A stretch of DNA of 64,000 bases from Armatimonadota bacterium (GCA_026003195.1 BPGU01000002.1:372001-436000); one strand, 5' to 3'; numbered from the stretch's first letter, positions 26,631-34,426 are shown. Translations and numbers: made by a program. Notes: generated by a model from the letters alone, not told the origin.

Positions 26631-26843
26631 CTAGGGGACCACTGTTGCCGGGAAACCTGCAGCATCCAGCCGTTGCAGGATGGCATCTAGCGTGACCTTG
26701 CCTTCTTCAAACTGCACCTCCACCGTCTTGGTAGCAACGTCTACCGCCACCTGTTGTACACCGTCCAGTTTGCTCAATGCGTTAGTGATGGCGTTGGCGC
26801 AGCTTTTGCAGGCAATATCCGGTGCGTTCAAACGTACATGCAT
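26631..26843 (-). CDS. Heavy-metal-associated (HMA) domain protein, CopZ-like
   Basis: This 70-residue protein is a single ferredoxin-fold HMA domain. The metal site is IACKSCA with Cys12 and Cys15, replacing the usual GMTCxxC. The remainder (ITNALSKLDGVQQVAVDVATKTVEVQF and the LDAAGF turn) matches the family. Such proteins carry Cu(I), or sometimes other soft metals, in the cytoplasm. The ATG at 26843 has GGAGGAGGAAC upstream; a longer frame upstream is not supported. It is 16 bp after the BlaR1-like gene, in a run of BlaI, BlaR1 and HMA, pointing to a metal-response unit. Confidence 0.9.
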   Translation of the reverse strand: MHVRLNAPDIACKSCANAITNALSKLDGVQQVAVDVATKTVEVQFEEGKVTLDAILQRLDAAGFPATVVP

Positions 26844-26859
26844 CTCGGTTCCTCCTCCG

Positions 26860-27837
26860 TTAGAAAAGCACACAGTGTATGGTGCACGTGGATACATTCC
26901 CCGACGCCCGTACAGCATATAGAAGCAGCATGTACACACCCGCTATCATCGCCCATACGCTCCATCCCAGCCGACTTGCCGGGGCAGAGGGCATTATCAG
27001 CGATTGCAGCCGTTCTTCCAGCAGACTTCCCCCACCCGCGAAGCCCAGCGAAAGCCCCTGTGCGTTTGCCTGCTGGTGCAACAGTGTTTTCGCCAAATCC
27101 GCCCGCCGCATTCCGCTCTGGACCGCACGAGCATCTGCTACCAGTTCAGCCGCCCGGCTCCAGTAACGGAATGCTGCTCCCCAGGCGCCCAGTCCGCTAC
27201 TTTGTACCAGCAGCCCCATGAGCAGCGCAAACCAGCCATCGCCAGCGCGTAGATGTTGCCATTCATGCGCCACGACTGCGCGCAGCTGCGCCTCGCTCAG
27301 GCTCTGCACGCTCTGCTCTGAGAGAAAACATGTGCCCGCATACACTCCGTCGGTGCGACTGGACAGGGGTACCTCCCGAAACCGATGGCGTGCCCAGAAT
27401 GGCACCACCTGTTGTAATATCTGCTGCAGTTTGTCCGAAGGAGGACGGGAGATCCTGTGCAGCTGGCGAAGCGTGCTCAGTGCAGCCGCGACATGAAGAC
27501 CCAGCCTCACCCCCCACAACCCTAGAAGCATCGCTACCGCAAGCAGCAATATCCGCATCAGGGAGATACCCGTGCTCCCCACATGGCTCTGCAGCCAATC
27601 GTAGTAGCACACAGTGTGCTGCGCACAGGGAGGCATCACTGCCACGAACGCCGTGAAGACAGCAACCCACGCCGGCTTGAACACCGCCACGGTCAGCGCA
27701 ACCTTCCACTGCACCAGGCTCAGATGGCGACGCCATCGCCACAGCAGCGCGCTCAGCGGAGCGGCCAGCATGCTGGCAAAGATGAAAACCAGCACCACCA
27801 GCACCCAGCGGGCGAGCAGATGCTCCCAATCTGGCAC
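26860..27837 (-). CDS. BlaR1/MecR1-type membrane protease (peptidase M56), short form
   Basis: The 325-residue protein has about four membrane helices and the M56 zinc motif HEWQH (His191, Glu192, His195) preceded by SEAQLRAVVA. It lacks the large penicillin-binding sensor domain of true BlaR1. Instead it has a Cys/His-rich external loop, CAQHTVC (Cys71, His74, Cys77), and ends with CTIHC (Cys318, His321, Cys322). Family members, when activated, lead to cleavage of a BlaI-type repressor. The GTG at 27837 has AAGGAGG nine bases upstream and overlaps the BlaI region by less than a codon's distance. The missing sensor plus the adjacent HMA gene argue against beta-lactam sensing. Confidence 0.85.
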   Translation of the reverse strand: MPDWEHLLARWVLVVLVFIFASMLAAPLSALLWRWRRHLSLVQWKVALTVAVFKPAWVAVFTAFVAVMPPCAQHTVCYYDWLQSHVGSTGISLMRILLLAVAMLLGLWGVRLGLHVAAALSTLRQLHRISRPPSDKLQQILQQVVPFWARHRFREVPLSSRTDGVYAGTCFLSEQSVQSLSEAQLRAVVAHEWQHLRAGDGWFALLMGLLVQSSGLGAWGAAFRYWSRAAELVADARAVQSGMRRADLAKTLLHQQANAQGLSLGFAGGGSLLEERLQSLIMPSAPASRLGWSVWAMIAGVYMLLLYAVRASGNVSTCTIHCVLF

Positions 27838-27842
27838 GCGGG

Positions 27843-28256
27843 CTAGCCTCCTTCCTCCAGTCGGCGGATCTCCTCCGCCCACCGCCGCAGCTCATCTGGC
27901 GAGACATGCTCGGGAGCGCGGTGGAAGTACACCGCCAGCGCCTCGGGAAACCTCTCGGCGAGCCGCGCCAGCGTCTCCCCAACGATGCGTCTTTCCAGTT
28001 GTTCCCGACTGAGCGCAGCACGATACTGGTAACTCCGTCGCTCGCCGCTGCGCTCCACCAGCCCCTTCTTGCACAACCTCTCCAGCGTGGTTGCAATGGT
28101 GGTCAGGGCAACCTGATGCTGTGGGGATACCAGCTGGTGCACTTGCGAGGCGGTGCACGCACCGTGCTGCCACAGTGTCTCCATCACCGTGCGCTCCAGG
28201 TCTCCCAGCTCGGTGCGTACCCCCGTCGGCTCTGGTTTGAAGCGGAAGCGTCTCAT
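27843..28256 (-). CDS. BlaI/MecI/CopY-family transcriptional repressor
   Basis: The 137-residue winged-helix protein has the family core: ELGDLERTVMETLWQHG, the recognition region VALTTIATTLERLCKKGLVER, and a C-terminal dimerisation region ending in the helical DELRRWAEEIRRLEEGG tail. Family members bind palindromic operators and are inactivated by proteolysis (BlaI) or by metal (CopY). There is no CxCxxxxCxC copper site of CopY here. I take ATG 28256, because the longer upstream frame reads through the intergenic region with its promoter. A reverse-strand TATAAT (28268-28263) sits just before it. It is the first gene of the BlaI-BlaR1-HMA unit. Confidence 0.9.
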   Translation of the reverse strand: MRRFRFKPEPTGVRTELGDLERTVMETLWQHGACTASQVHQLVSPQHQVALTTIATTLERLCKKGLVERSGERRSYQYRAALSREQLERRIVGETLARLAERFPEALAVYFHRAPEHVSPDELRRWAEEIRRLEEGG

Positions 28257-28304
28257 GGCTTCATTATACCCTAATTGGATTGCGAATAGAAAACCGGCAA
28301 AAGC

Positions 28305-28333
28305 TTGACACCACCCCTGTTTGGCGATAACAT
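28305..28333 (+). promoter_or_regulatory. Sigma70-type promoter of the CBM9 gene
   Basis: TTGACA (28305-28310), a 17-bp spacer and TAACAT (28328-28333) lie 57 bases before the ATG at 28390, in the divergent region shared with the BlaI gene. Confidence 0.7.
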
Positions 28334-28389
28334 AATATGGACAACCCCCTGTTGACTCAACTATCTCTTGCTTTAGGAGGAGAACAACG

Positions 28390-29112
28390 ATGAATGTTAC
28401 CGAGCCGAGCACTCCCCTGTCCTATCCTTTGCCTCGCTATGAGTGTTATCGAGCGATAGACCGCATCCGCGTGGACGGCGTTCTGGACGAGGCAACATGG
28501 AAATACGCTCCCGCCATGCGACTGGTGCTCTGGAAGGACGGTTCTGACCCGGAGCGAGAGACGCGCGTGAAGATGGCGTGGGATAGCAAGAACCTGTACA
28601 TTGCCTACTGGGTACAGGATGACAGCTTCCGTTGCAAGATGCGTAAACGCGACGACCCGCTGTGGCTGGAGGAGGTCGTGGAGTTCTTTGCGGATGCCGG
28701 TCAGGACCTGCGCGACTACTGCGAATTCGAGTGGAACGCGCTGGGAGCCTGCGTAGACCTCGTGGCGGTCTGGATGGAAGAAGGGAAGTTCCATATGTTT
28801 ATCGAGTGGGATGCCAAAGGCATGAAGTGGGCAGTGAGAACGGGCAAAACGGTCATCGATGGTGTCGAAGTGCCGGGCTGGCAGTGTGAGGTGTCTATTC
28901 CTCTGACGGTGTTCCGGGACGCCGTCAAGCTACCACCTGCCGACGGCGATATCTGGCGCGTCAACCACTATCGCATCGAGATGAGCGGCAAAGAGACAGA
29001 GTACACTTGCTGGTCCCCGGTGTTGGGGGAAAACGTCGCCTTTCATCGCCCGCACCGGTTCGGTTACCTGGTGTTTAGAGACAAACCGATCCCCACACCT
29101 TCCCGCGAGTAG
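28390..29112 (+). CDS. CBM9-like sugar-binding protein
   Basis: This is a 240-residue single-domain beta-sandwich protein of the carbohydrate-binding family 9 (DOMON-like) type. It keeps the RIRVDGVLDEATWKYAP opening, the VKMAWDSKNLYIAYWVQDD strand pair, LWLEEVVEFFAD with its acidic calcium/sugar-binding pattern, and the GWQCEVSIPLTVF segment. There is no signal peptide, so it seems cytoplasmic or is exported by another route. These proteins are common beside glycan-utilisation genes in Armatimonadota and Planctomycetota. The RBS is AGGAGGAG, and a consensus promoter lies upstream. It is a stand-alone transcription unit, ending in a hairpin shared with the converging BON gene. Confidence 0.85.
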   Translation: MNVTEPSTPLSYPLPRYECYRAIDRIRVDGVLDEATWKYAPAMRLVLWKDGSDPERETRVKMAWDSKNLYIAYWVQDDSFRCKMRKRDDPLWLEEVVEFFADAGQDLRDYCEFEWNALGACVDLVAVWMEEGKFHMFIEWDAKGMKWAVRTGKTVIDGVEVPGWQCEVSIPLTVFRDAVKLPPADGDIWRVNHYRIEMSGKETEYTCWSPVLGENVAFHRPHRFGYLVFRDKPIPTPSRE

Positions 29113-29127
29113 CTTCAACTCCCGGGC

Positions 29128-29156
29128 GATGCGATGCATGGCGTGCCAGGCGCATC
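29128..29156. terminator. Hairpin between converging genes
   Basis: GATGCG (29128-29133) and CGCATC (29151-29156) with inner TGGC/GCCA pairing form a hairpin just after the CBM9 stop and touching the BON gene stop. There is no clear T tract. Confidence 0.35.
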
Positions 29157-29395
29157 TAATGCCGAATGGTCACCTCGTTGACCACCTGGCGGATACCGGG
29201 CTTCTGGCGGAAGATGCGGCAAAGGGTTTCTACTTCCTGTTCAGGGTCCGCATCATAGCCGCGCAGCTTGCGCACGATGCCGCGCAGATACACCACGCCG
29301 TGCACCACGTGAATATCCAGCAACGAATAATCAATAGGGCGCTTAGCGACCTCGTGCATCAGCTCCCGACGCAGCGAGATGTCCTCGAGAGGCAC
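29156..29395 (-). CDS. BON-domain protein
   Basis: The 79-residue protein is one BON-type alpha/beta domain. It shows LLDIHVVHGVVYLRGIVRKL, a middle helix (EQEVETLCRIFRQ) and GIRQVVNEVTIR, which is the classic BON beta-helix-beta ending. BON domains bind phospholipid or other membrane-associated ligands, but here there is no signal peptide, so a cytoplasmic form is likely. Two GTG codons are possible starts; I take 29395 because AAGGAGGTGA is placed five bases before it, whereas the other GTG overlaps the Shine-Dalgarno itself. It is a single gene with no clear partner. Confidence 0.75.
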   Translation of the reverse strand: MPLEDISLRRELMHEVAKRPIDYSLLDIHVVHGVVYLRGIVRKLRGYDADPEQEVETLCRIFRQKPGIRQVVNEVTIRH

Positions 29396-29485
29396 TTTTG
29401 TCACCTCCTTTCCCGGATGGGCGACGTGCTCACAGCATGGTGAGCGGTATCAACAATGATTGCTTCCCTATTGAATTGGACGAAC

Positions 29486-29515
29486 GAGCAGAGGGCAAAG
29501 TTTCACCCTCTGCTC
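29486..29515 (-). terminator. Hairpin after the phytase gene
   Basis: GAGCAGAGGG (29486-29495) and CCCTCTGCTC (29506-29515) form a perfect 10-bp stem with a 10-nt loop, five bases beyond the phytase stop codon on the reverse strand. No T tract follows. Confidence 0.5.
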
Positions 29516-29520
29516 AGGAA

Positions 29521-30573
29521 TCAGGGATTTTTCCAGGGATACAGGAAGAAGTTTCTCCCGCTGCTGTTCATCATCACCAGCACGCCACGGGGAAACCGCT
29601 TGCCGAGTGGGCGATGGGTCATCTCGATTCCATCGGTTTCATCAGCAGAGGTATGTAGCCCTGCCAGCGCGGGGTCGTGAGCGTGGGGGTTGGAGGAAGT
29701 GCCCTCACGGCGGAAGAGGTACACCACGCTATCCCCAGCGCGCTGGTCTACACAGGCAATATAGCCTGTTGTGCGTCCGGTAGGATAGATGGCTATGCCC
29801 TCGCGGTCGCCCTCAAACCCTTCTCTGCCGAACACAGCCAGCTCCTCGTTCGCGCGGGGATGGTCTGGGTCTGCATGGTACTTGCGGATGCCGTCACGCT
29901 CATCGGCGTAATAGACATAGCCCAGTTGGTCATCCACAGCCACCGCCTCAATCTCGCCGTTGCCGCTAAAGCGTCCCAAAGCACGTACCTTGCGCAGCGA
30001 TACCTGTCCGCTACTGTCAGTAATTAGCTGGTATTGCCACAGGTACCCCTCGCGCGGTCCGCTCTTGCGCGAGACGATGGCGAAAATGGCTCCATCACGC
30101 GGGCGACGGTAGAGGGCAATGCCCATCGGAAGGGTCGCGTCACCCTGCTCGCCCTCGAAGACGCGCGTGCCATCGGGATTGCCTATCTCGCGCAAACGCC
30201 CGCCCTCTATCGCGTAAATGCGCAGGCGTTGTGCTTCGCGCTCGGTAGTGACAGCAATATCCACCCGACGGTTACCCAGACGCAACCCATACTCTACATC
30301 TACGTTGTTCGGACGCCGGAGACCCTCAATGACCTGCACGATACGCCCCTGCAGGTCGTACACGTACAGCGCACCTCCCTGCTTATCCGTGCCGATGATC
30401 AGGCTGCGCGACGGGTTGCGGGTATCTATCCAGATGGCAGGGTCATCGGCGTCGCCTGCGACGGGCGCGGTCTGCACCACCGGCTTCCAGTGATGCACTA
30501 CCGGAGCCAGTGAGGCACAAACCGCGCCGAAGACGCTAACGACGCCTGCTACCAGTAACAGCCGCCTCCACAT
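29521..30573 (-). CDS. Secreted beta-propeller phytase-like protein (3-phytase)
   Basis: The 350-residue protein begins with a signal peptide (about 1-23) and folds as a six-bladed propeller of the BPP phytase family. Diagnostic segments are the DADDPAIWID strand that holds calcium, LIIGTDKQGGALYVYDLQG, the RPNNVDVEYG loop, EIEAVAVDD, YYADERDGIRKY and DREGIAIYP. The enzyme uses Ca2+ to release phosphate from phytate or other inositol phosphates outside the cytoplasm. ATG 30573 lies inside the last nucleotides of the upstream pseudopilin gene region, and two in-frame upstream starts (TTG 30594, GTG 30582) are possible. The RBS is weak, so coupling to the pseudopilin gene is likely. Confidence 0.85.
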   Translation of the reverse strand: MWRRLLLVAGVVSVFGAVCASLAPVVHHWKPVVQTAPVAGDADDPAIWIDTRNPSRSLIIGTDKQGGALYVYDLQGRIVQVIEGLRRPNNVDVEYGLRLGNRRVDIAVTTEREAQRLRIYAIEGGRLREIGNPDGTRVFEGEQGDATLPMGIALYRRPRDGAIFAIVSRKSGPREGYLWQYQLITDSSGQVSLRKVRALGRFSGNGEIEAVAVDDQLGYVYYADERDGIRKYHADPDHPRANEELAVFGREGFEGDREGIAIYPTGRTTGYIACVDQRAGDSVVYLFRREGTSSNPHAHDPALAGLHTSADETDGIEMTHRPLGKRFPRGVLVMMNSSGRNFFLYPWKNP

Positions 30574-30581
30574 CAGAGACA

Positions 30582-31331
30582 CTACCTGGGACAAGGGTCA
30601 TCATCCCACGTGGGGGCAGTCCAGGGTCCGCAGTCGCCCGATGAGCCGCCGCGCCCATGAGGTGGGAAAACCCAGTGGGTGTTCACGCAGGGGTTGTTAT
30701 TCAGGTACACCGCCCTGTACCACTTGACATGTCCGTCGATGAAGCAGAAGTTCGCCCCCTGATTGTGGTTGAACTGGAACTCGGTGCAGCGGTCTGGGTC
30801 ATAAATCTCATCGCCCTCGATGTCGCTGTCGTTGCCCTCCAGGAACAGGAAGGAGGTAGCAGGGGACTCCCATGCCGCCAGCATGGGCCATTCGTCGGGC
30901 ACGTGCTCATTGATCGAGTAGCTTGCCCAGTAAGCATACCTTCCATCCGACCCCAACGTCAGTCCCCAGGAACGAGCTGGCTCGGGAGTGATGTCAAGGG
31001 AGGCAGAGACACTGATGTAGTGTAATACCGGATGACTCGGACAGACAAAGATGTTTCCCGCAGGCTTGGTGAAGTCCGCAGGTTTGCCTGCAACATAGCT
31101 ATTGGTGAGGAACAACCAGTAACGGTGTCCCCACGAACCGCGAGGAAACATCTCGTCGTAATCCTGCACGTACATCAACATCGCCAGCCCAAACTGTTTC
31201 ATGTTCGACAAGCAGCTCGCCTGCCGCGCTTTCTCCCGCGCCTGCGCAAAGACCGGGAAGAGAATCGCTGCCAGTATCGCGATGATCGCTATCACCACCA
31301 GCAGCTCGATAAGCGTAAAACCTCGTCGCAT
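30582..31331 (-). CDS. Type II secretion-type pseudopilin (DUF1559/H-X9-DG family)
   Basis: The 249-residue protein is a second copy of the pseudopilin family seen at 17.6-18.4 kb. It has an [11 protein letters not shown] prepilin leader, [17 protein letters not shown] helix, [20 protein letters not shown] segment and [12 protein letters not shown], and a C-terminal [11 protein letters not shown] motif with a Cys-containing tail. It is shorter than the first copy and its C-terminal half differs, so it is not a recent tandem duplicate. The ATG at 31331 has AGGAGGTACATGC upstream. The next gene, phytase, starts within nine bases of its stop codon, so the two may be co-expressed. Confidence 0.93.
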   Translation of the reverse strand: MRRGFTLIELLVVIAIIAILAAILFPVFAQAREKARQASCLSNMKQFGLAMLMYVQDYDEMFPRGSWGHRYWLFLTNSYVAGKPADFTKPAGNIFVCPSHPVLHYISVSASLDITPEPARSWGLTLGSDGRYAYWASYSINEHVPDEWPMLAAWESPATSFLFLEGNDSDIEGDEIYDPDRCTEFQFNHNQGANFCFIDGHVKWYRAVYLNNNPCVNTHWVFPPHGRGGSSGDCGPWTAPTWDDDPCPR

Positions 31332-31447
31332 GCATGTACCTCCTGATGGTTGAACTGAAACGCGCTCATAAACGTAGCAGCTCTTTATTAACTTGCTGTT
31401 AAGATGGTATTAAGGTTTGATGAAGACTGGAAATCTTTTGGCAAAGC

Positions 31448-31476
31448 TTGACTTCCTCCGTTCGCGCCAGTATAAT
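31448..31476 (+). promoter_or_regulatory. Sigma70-type promoter of ctaB-sco-ctaM
   Basis: TTGACT (31448-31453), a 17-bp spacer and TATAAT (31471-31476) lie 55 bases before the ctaB start. This is near consensus and points to a strong constitutive unit. Confidence 0.85.
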
Positions 31477-31530
31477 TAGGATTGATAAATATTTCTCAAT
31501 CTAGACGTCCTTACTCGAGGAGCACGACCG

Positions 31531-32442
31531 GTGAAGCCAGCCCTGGTGGCAGCACAAAATTCGATACCGTTACCCTCCGCAGTCAGTCCCCTATTGCTGC
31601 GGCTCGCTGCTCTCTGGCAGTTGAGCAAGCCGCGTGTGACGATACTGGTGTGGCTGTCTGCACTGGCGGCGATGTGGCTTCCGGGCAAGCCGTTCTCGTT
31701 CTGGGTGTTCCTGGCGACGGCGGCAGGCGTGTGGCTGGTGGTCGCTTCCGCAAATGGATGGAATCAGGTGCTGGAGCGGCGTTACGACGCCCTGATGAAG
31801 CGCACCGCACAACGCCCCATCCCCAGCGGCAGGTTGTCGGCAGGTGAAGCCGCCGCAGTGAGTAGCCTGTGGGGTATGGCGGGGGTGCTGGTGCTGTGGC
31901 ACTACGTGAACCCACTGACTGCTCTGTTGGGAGCGTTCGCTCTGCTCACCTATGTACTGGTGTACACTCCCGCCAAGCGGGCGACCGCGTGGTGCACGGT
32001 GATCGGCGCGGTGCCCGGGGCAATACCTCCCGTGATGGGCTGGACGGCAGTGCAGGGGCAGGTGGGTATAGAGGCACTCTTTCTCTTCCTGATGCAGTTT
32101 CTCTGGCAATTTCCGCACTTCTGGGCTATCGCATGGAAATACCGGCGCGAGTATCGCGAAGCGGGTTTCCGAATGCTGCCTTTCGATGATCAGGAAGGTG
32201 TTCGGCTGGGCAGGCTGATGCTACTCTTCTCGATAGCGGTGACGAGCCTCAGTTTACTTCCCGCGCTGGCGGGTTGGAAGTCCACCTGGTATGTCGCGGG
32301 TACGCTGGCTTTGGGGGCATGGAGCCTGCACGCCACACTCGCCTTCGCCAGGCAACCGGCTCCGAAAGCTGCTCTGAGGGTGATCCTAACCTCGATAGGG
32401 TACCTGCCGTTGTGGCTGCTCTTATTGATACTGACACCATAG
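31531..32442 (+). CDS. ctaB: Protoheme IX farnesyltransferase (heme O synthase)
   Basis: The 303-residue membrane protein adds a farnesyl group to heme b to make heme O for cytochrome oxidase. It has about nine helices and a UbiA-family active site. The first aspartate-rich motif appears as NQVLERRYDALMKRTAQRP, matching the NxxxDxxxDxxMxRTxxRP pattern, and the second as the VMGW/GAIPGAIPPVMGWT loop. The start is GTG 31531 with GAGGAG about nine bases upstream. It heads the three-gene ctaB-sco-ctaM unit before the alternative complex III operon. No ctaA (heme A synthase) is in the window. Confidence 0.95.
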   Translation: MKPALVAAQNSIPLPSAVSPLLLRLAALWQLSKPRVTILVWLSALAAMWLPGKPFSFWVFLATAAGVWLVVASANGWNQVLERRYDALMKRTAQRPIPSGRLSAGEAAAVSSLWGMAGVLVLWHYVNPLTALLGAFALLTYVLVYTPAKRATAWCTVIGAVPGAIPPVMGWTAVQGQVGIEALFLFLMQFLWQFPHFWAIAWKYRREYREAGFRMLPFDDQEGVRLGRLMLLFSIAVTSLSLLPALAGWKSTWYVAGTLALGAWSLHATLAFARQPAPKAALRVILTSIGYLPLWLLLLILTP

Positions 32443-32461
32443 CAAGGGGATGAGGAGCACG

Positions 32462-33112
32462 ATGAACGCCATGAAATGGACACTGCGTGTGGCAAGCTGG
32501 GGCGTGCTGGCTGCTGCCACCCTGCTGCTTGTCATCAGCTACGTCCATTCCCGACGGGAGAAGCCGTTTCTGCTGCCGGAGGACACGCTCCCCGATTGGG
32601 GTGGGGTGCCTGCTTTTGCCCTGACAGCACACACTGGTCAACCCTTGACGCTGCAAGACCTGCGCGGCAGGGTCTGGATCGCCAACTTCTTCTTCACCTC
32701 CTGCCAGAGTATCTGCCCCATTATGCAAGAGAACATGGTGGAGGTGCAAAGAGCGCTTGCCGACAACCCGGCAGTGCAAATCGTTTCCTTCACGGTAGAC
32801 CCCGAGCGCGACACCGTGCCGGTGCTTCGCGATTACGCCAGGCGAAAAGGGGCAATACCCGGCAAGTGGCTGTTTGTCACGGGTGCCAAGAAGGACATTT
32901 ATCGCCTCGCCAGACAGGGCTTCAAGCTGGCAGCAGATGACGTGCCAGAGGAACAGCAGGGCACCCGACATGACTTCATCCATAGCGAAAAGTTCGTGCT
33001 GGTGGATGCACAGGGACGTATCCGCGGTTACTACAGCGGGCTGGACATGGAGCAGATACACCGATTGGTAGAAGACACGCGGAAGCTGCTTGACGGAGAG
33101 GGCACGCGGTGA
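32462..33112 (+). CDS. SCO1/SenC copper chaperone for cytochrome oxidase
   Basis: The 216-residue protein has one N-terminal membrane anchor (about residues 7-25) and a thioredoxin-like domain outside the membrane. The copper ligands are the CQSIC motif (CxxxC) and the distal His in the HDFIHSEKFVLVD segment. SCO proteins deliver copper to, or reduce, the CuA site of subunit II. ATG 32462 has GAGGAG four bases upstream; ATG 32450 is also possible. Its stop codon overlaps the next gene by 1 nt. A second, divergent SCO-like gene occurs later, at 41.7-42.5 kb, so the window has two. Confidence 0.93.
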   Translation: MNAMKWTLRVASWGVLAAATLLLVISYVHSRREKPFLLPEDTLPDWGGVPAFALTAHTGQPLTLQDLRGRVWIANFFFTSCQSICPIMQENMVEVQRALADNPAVQIVSFTVDPERDTVPVLRDYARRKGAIPGKWLFVTGAKKDIYRLARQGFKLAADDVPEEQQGTRHDFIHSEKFVLVDAQGRIRGYYSGLDMEQIHRLVEDTRKLLDGEGTR

Positions 33113-33543
33113 TGGAGTGGCTCCCTTCCTTCAATGCGGTGATGAACCTGACCAGCTTCATCCTGCTGGTAACAGGCAGGATATATATTGGGCGTGGCAT
33201 GGTGAAACAGCATCGGGCAAGCATGATCGGTGCGCTGCTGGCTTCTATACTCTTCCTGGTAGGATACTTGACCTACCACTCCATCGCGGGAACCACCCGC
33301 TTTGCTGCACCACCCGTCTTGAGAGGTTTTTACCTGACCGTTTTGCTGACCCATACGGTGCTCGCCGCGCTGATCGTGCCTCTGGTGCTGATCACCCTGT
33401 GGCGAGCGTTACGTGAACGTTTTGAAAAACATCGAGCAATCGCCCGGTGGACATTACCACTGTGGATGTATGTGTCCGCCACAGGGGTGCTGATTTATCT
33501 TCTGTTGTATGTGCTCTTTCCACAGTACGCACAGCGAGGCTAA
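33112..33543 (+). CDS. ctaM: DUF420 membrane protein, CtaM-like oxidase assembly factor
   Basis: The 143-residue protein has four membrane helices (about 8-22, 36-54, 74-96 and 112-134). The conserved His residues (KQHRASM, TYHSIAG, TVLLTHTVLAAL and HRAIAR) match DUF420, a heme-copper oxidase accessory family whose Bacillus member (YozB/CtaM) is needed for caa3 or aa3 oxidase assembly. The His residues probably bind heme or copper. It starts at ATG 33112, overlapping the TGA of sco. It closes the ctaB-sco-ctaM unit and is followed by a 210-bp gap with the ACIII promoter. Confidence 0.85.
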   Translation: MEWLPSFNAVMNLTSFILLVTGRIYIGRGMVKQHRASMIGALLASILFLVGYLTYHSIAGTTRFAAPPVLRGFYLTVLLTHTVLAALIVPLVLITLWRALRERFEKHRAIARWTLPLWMYVSATGVLIYLLLYVLFPQYAQRG

Positions 33544-33596
33544 ACATTCAGCTTGTGAAAATAGGTGCGATTTTTTCTCTGCAAGCCCGTTTTCTC

Positions 33597-33626
33597 TTGA
33601 AACAACGGGATGTAGCAGTGTATAAT
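33597..33626 (+). promoter_or_regulatory. Sigma70-type promoter of the act-cox operon
   Basis: TTGAAA (33597-33602), an 18-bp spacer and TATAAT (33621-33626) precede a 120-base leader before actA. No other good promoter is visible in the gap between ctaM and actA. Confidence 0.7.
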
Positions 33627-33644
33627 TAGCAGTGAAAACTAATC

Positions 33645-33669
33645 AGTAGACGAGATAGAACCGTCTACT
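33645..33669 (+). repeat. Leader hairpin of the act operon
   Basis: AGTAGACG (33645-33652) and CGTCTACT (33662-33669) form a perfect 8-bp stem with a 9-nt loop about 15 bases after the predicted transcript start. It is not followed by T residues, so it is more likely an mRNA-stabilising or regulatory element than a terminator. Confidence 0.5.
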
Positions 33670-33710
33670 TCGCATGATTGAGGATATGCATCGTGTTTGT
33701 GCACAACATA

Positions 33711-33728
33711 TTGTGACAAAACGCACAA
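33711..33728. promoter_or_regulatory. Rex-like operator candidate in the act operon leader
   Basis: TTGTGA-N6-GCACAA matches the 18-bp redox-sensor Rex box (TTGTGA-N6-TCACAA) at 11 of 12 fixed positions. A related palindrome, TTGTGCACAA, lies at 33697-33706. No rex gene is in the window, so the reading stays tentative. Confidence 0.3.
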
Positions 33729-33753
33729 AAGAGTCGGCGAGGGAGGGTACTGA

Positions 33754-34410
33754 ATGCCACAGGTCTTTCATCGTAGCAGTAACACCATAGCCAGGTTAAG
33801 CATCGTGACCGGCGCAGCACTGCTGGTATCTACCGTGCTCATCGGCTCTAATCTCAGCAGGTCACCGTACGTGACCCAGGTGGGCGCCCCTGTAGACCAG
33901 CCTGTTCCTTTCAGCCACAAACACCATGTGAAGGAGTTGGGCATCGATTGTCGCTACTGCCATAGCACGGTAGAAAACTCGGCGGTAGCCAGCGTCCCCC
34001 CCACGCACACCTGTATGAGTTGCCATTCTCAGGTGTGGACGAACAGCCCCTTGCTGGAACCGATACGCCAGAGCTACCTGAACGGCACACCGGTGCAGTG
34101 GAACAAGGTGTACGACCTGCCCGATTTCGTCTACTTTAACCACAGCATTCATGTGCAGAAAGGTATCGGCTGTAATACCTGTCACGGGCCCATCCACGAG
34201 ATGAACATCACCTACAAAGCGCAACCGCTCAGCATGAGCTGGTGTCTGGATTGCCATCGGCAACCGGAGAAATACATCCGACCGCGCGAAGAGGTGTTCA
34301 ACTTCAACTACCAGCCTCCAGCCAACCAGATGGAACTGGGTGCGAAGCTGGTCAAAGAATACAACATCCGGAAAGAGCAGTTGACTGACTGCTCGATATG
34401 CCATCGTTAG
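33754..34410 (+). CDS. actA: Alternative complex III pentaheme cytochrome c subunit ActA
   Basis: The 218-residue protein has an N-terminal membrane anchor (about 13-33) and exactly five CxxCH heme motifs (CRYCH, CMSCH, CNTCH, CLDCH and CSICH, the last at the C-terminus). ActA takes electrons from the iron-sulfur subunit and passes them to the monoheme subunit or to the oxidase. The pentaheme form and position before actB match known ACIII operons (Rhodothermus, Flavobacterium). RBS is GGGAGGGTACTGA. It is the first gene of the act-cox operon, 210 bp after ctaM, with its own promoter and a structured leader. Confidence 0.95.
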   Translation: MPQVFHRSSNTIARLSIVTGAALLVSTVLIGSNLSRSPYVTQVGAPVDQPVPFSHKHHVKELGIDCRYCHSTVENSAVASVPPTHTCMSCHSQVWTNSPLLEPIRQSYLNGTPVQWNKVYDLPDFVYFNHSIHVQKGIGCNTCHGPIHEMNITYKAQPLSMSWCLDCHRQPEKYIRPREEVFNFNYQPPANQMELGAKLVKEYNIRKEQLTDCSICHR

Positions 34411-34426
34411 TGCAGGGTCAGGGGAG

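Noticed and set aside
26860-28256. Beta-lactam resistance regulator (true BlaR1/BlaI)
   Set aside because: The M56 protein has no penicillin-binding sensor domain and no beta-lactamase gene is adjacent. The neighbour is an HMA metal-binding protein.
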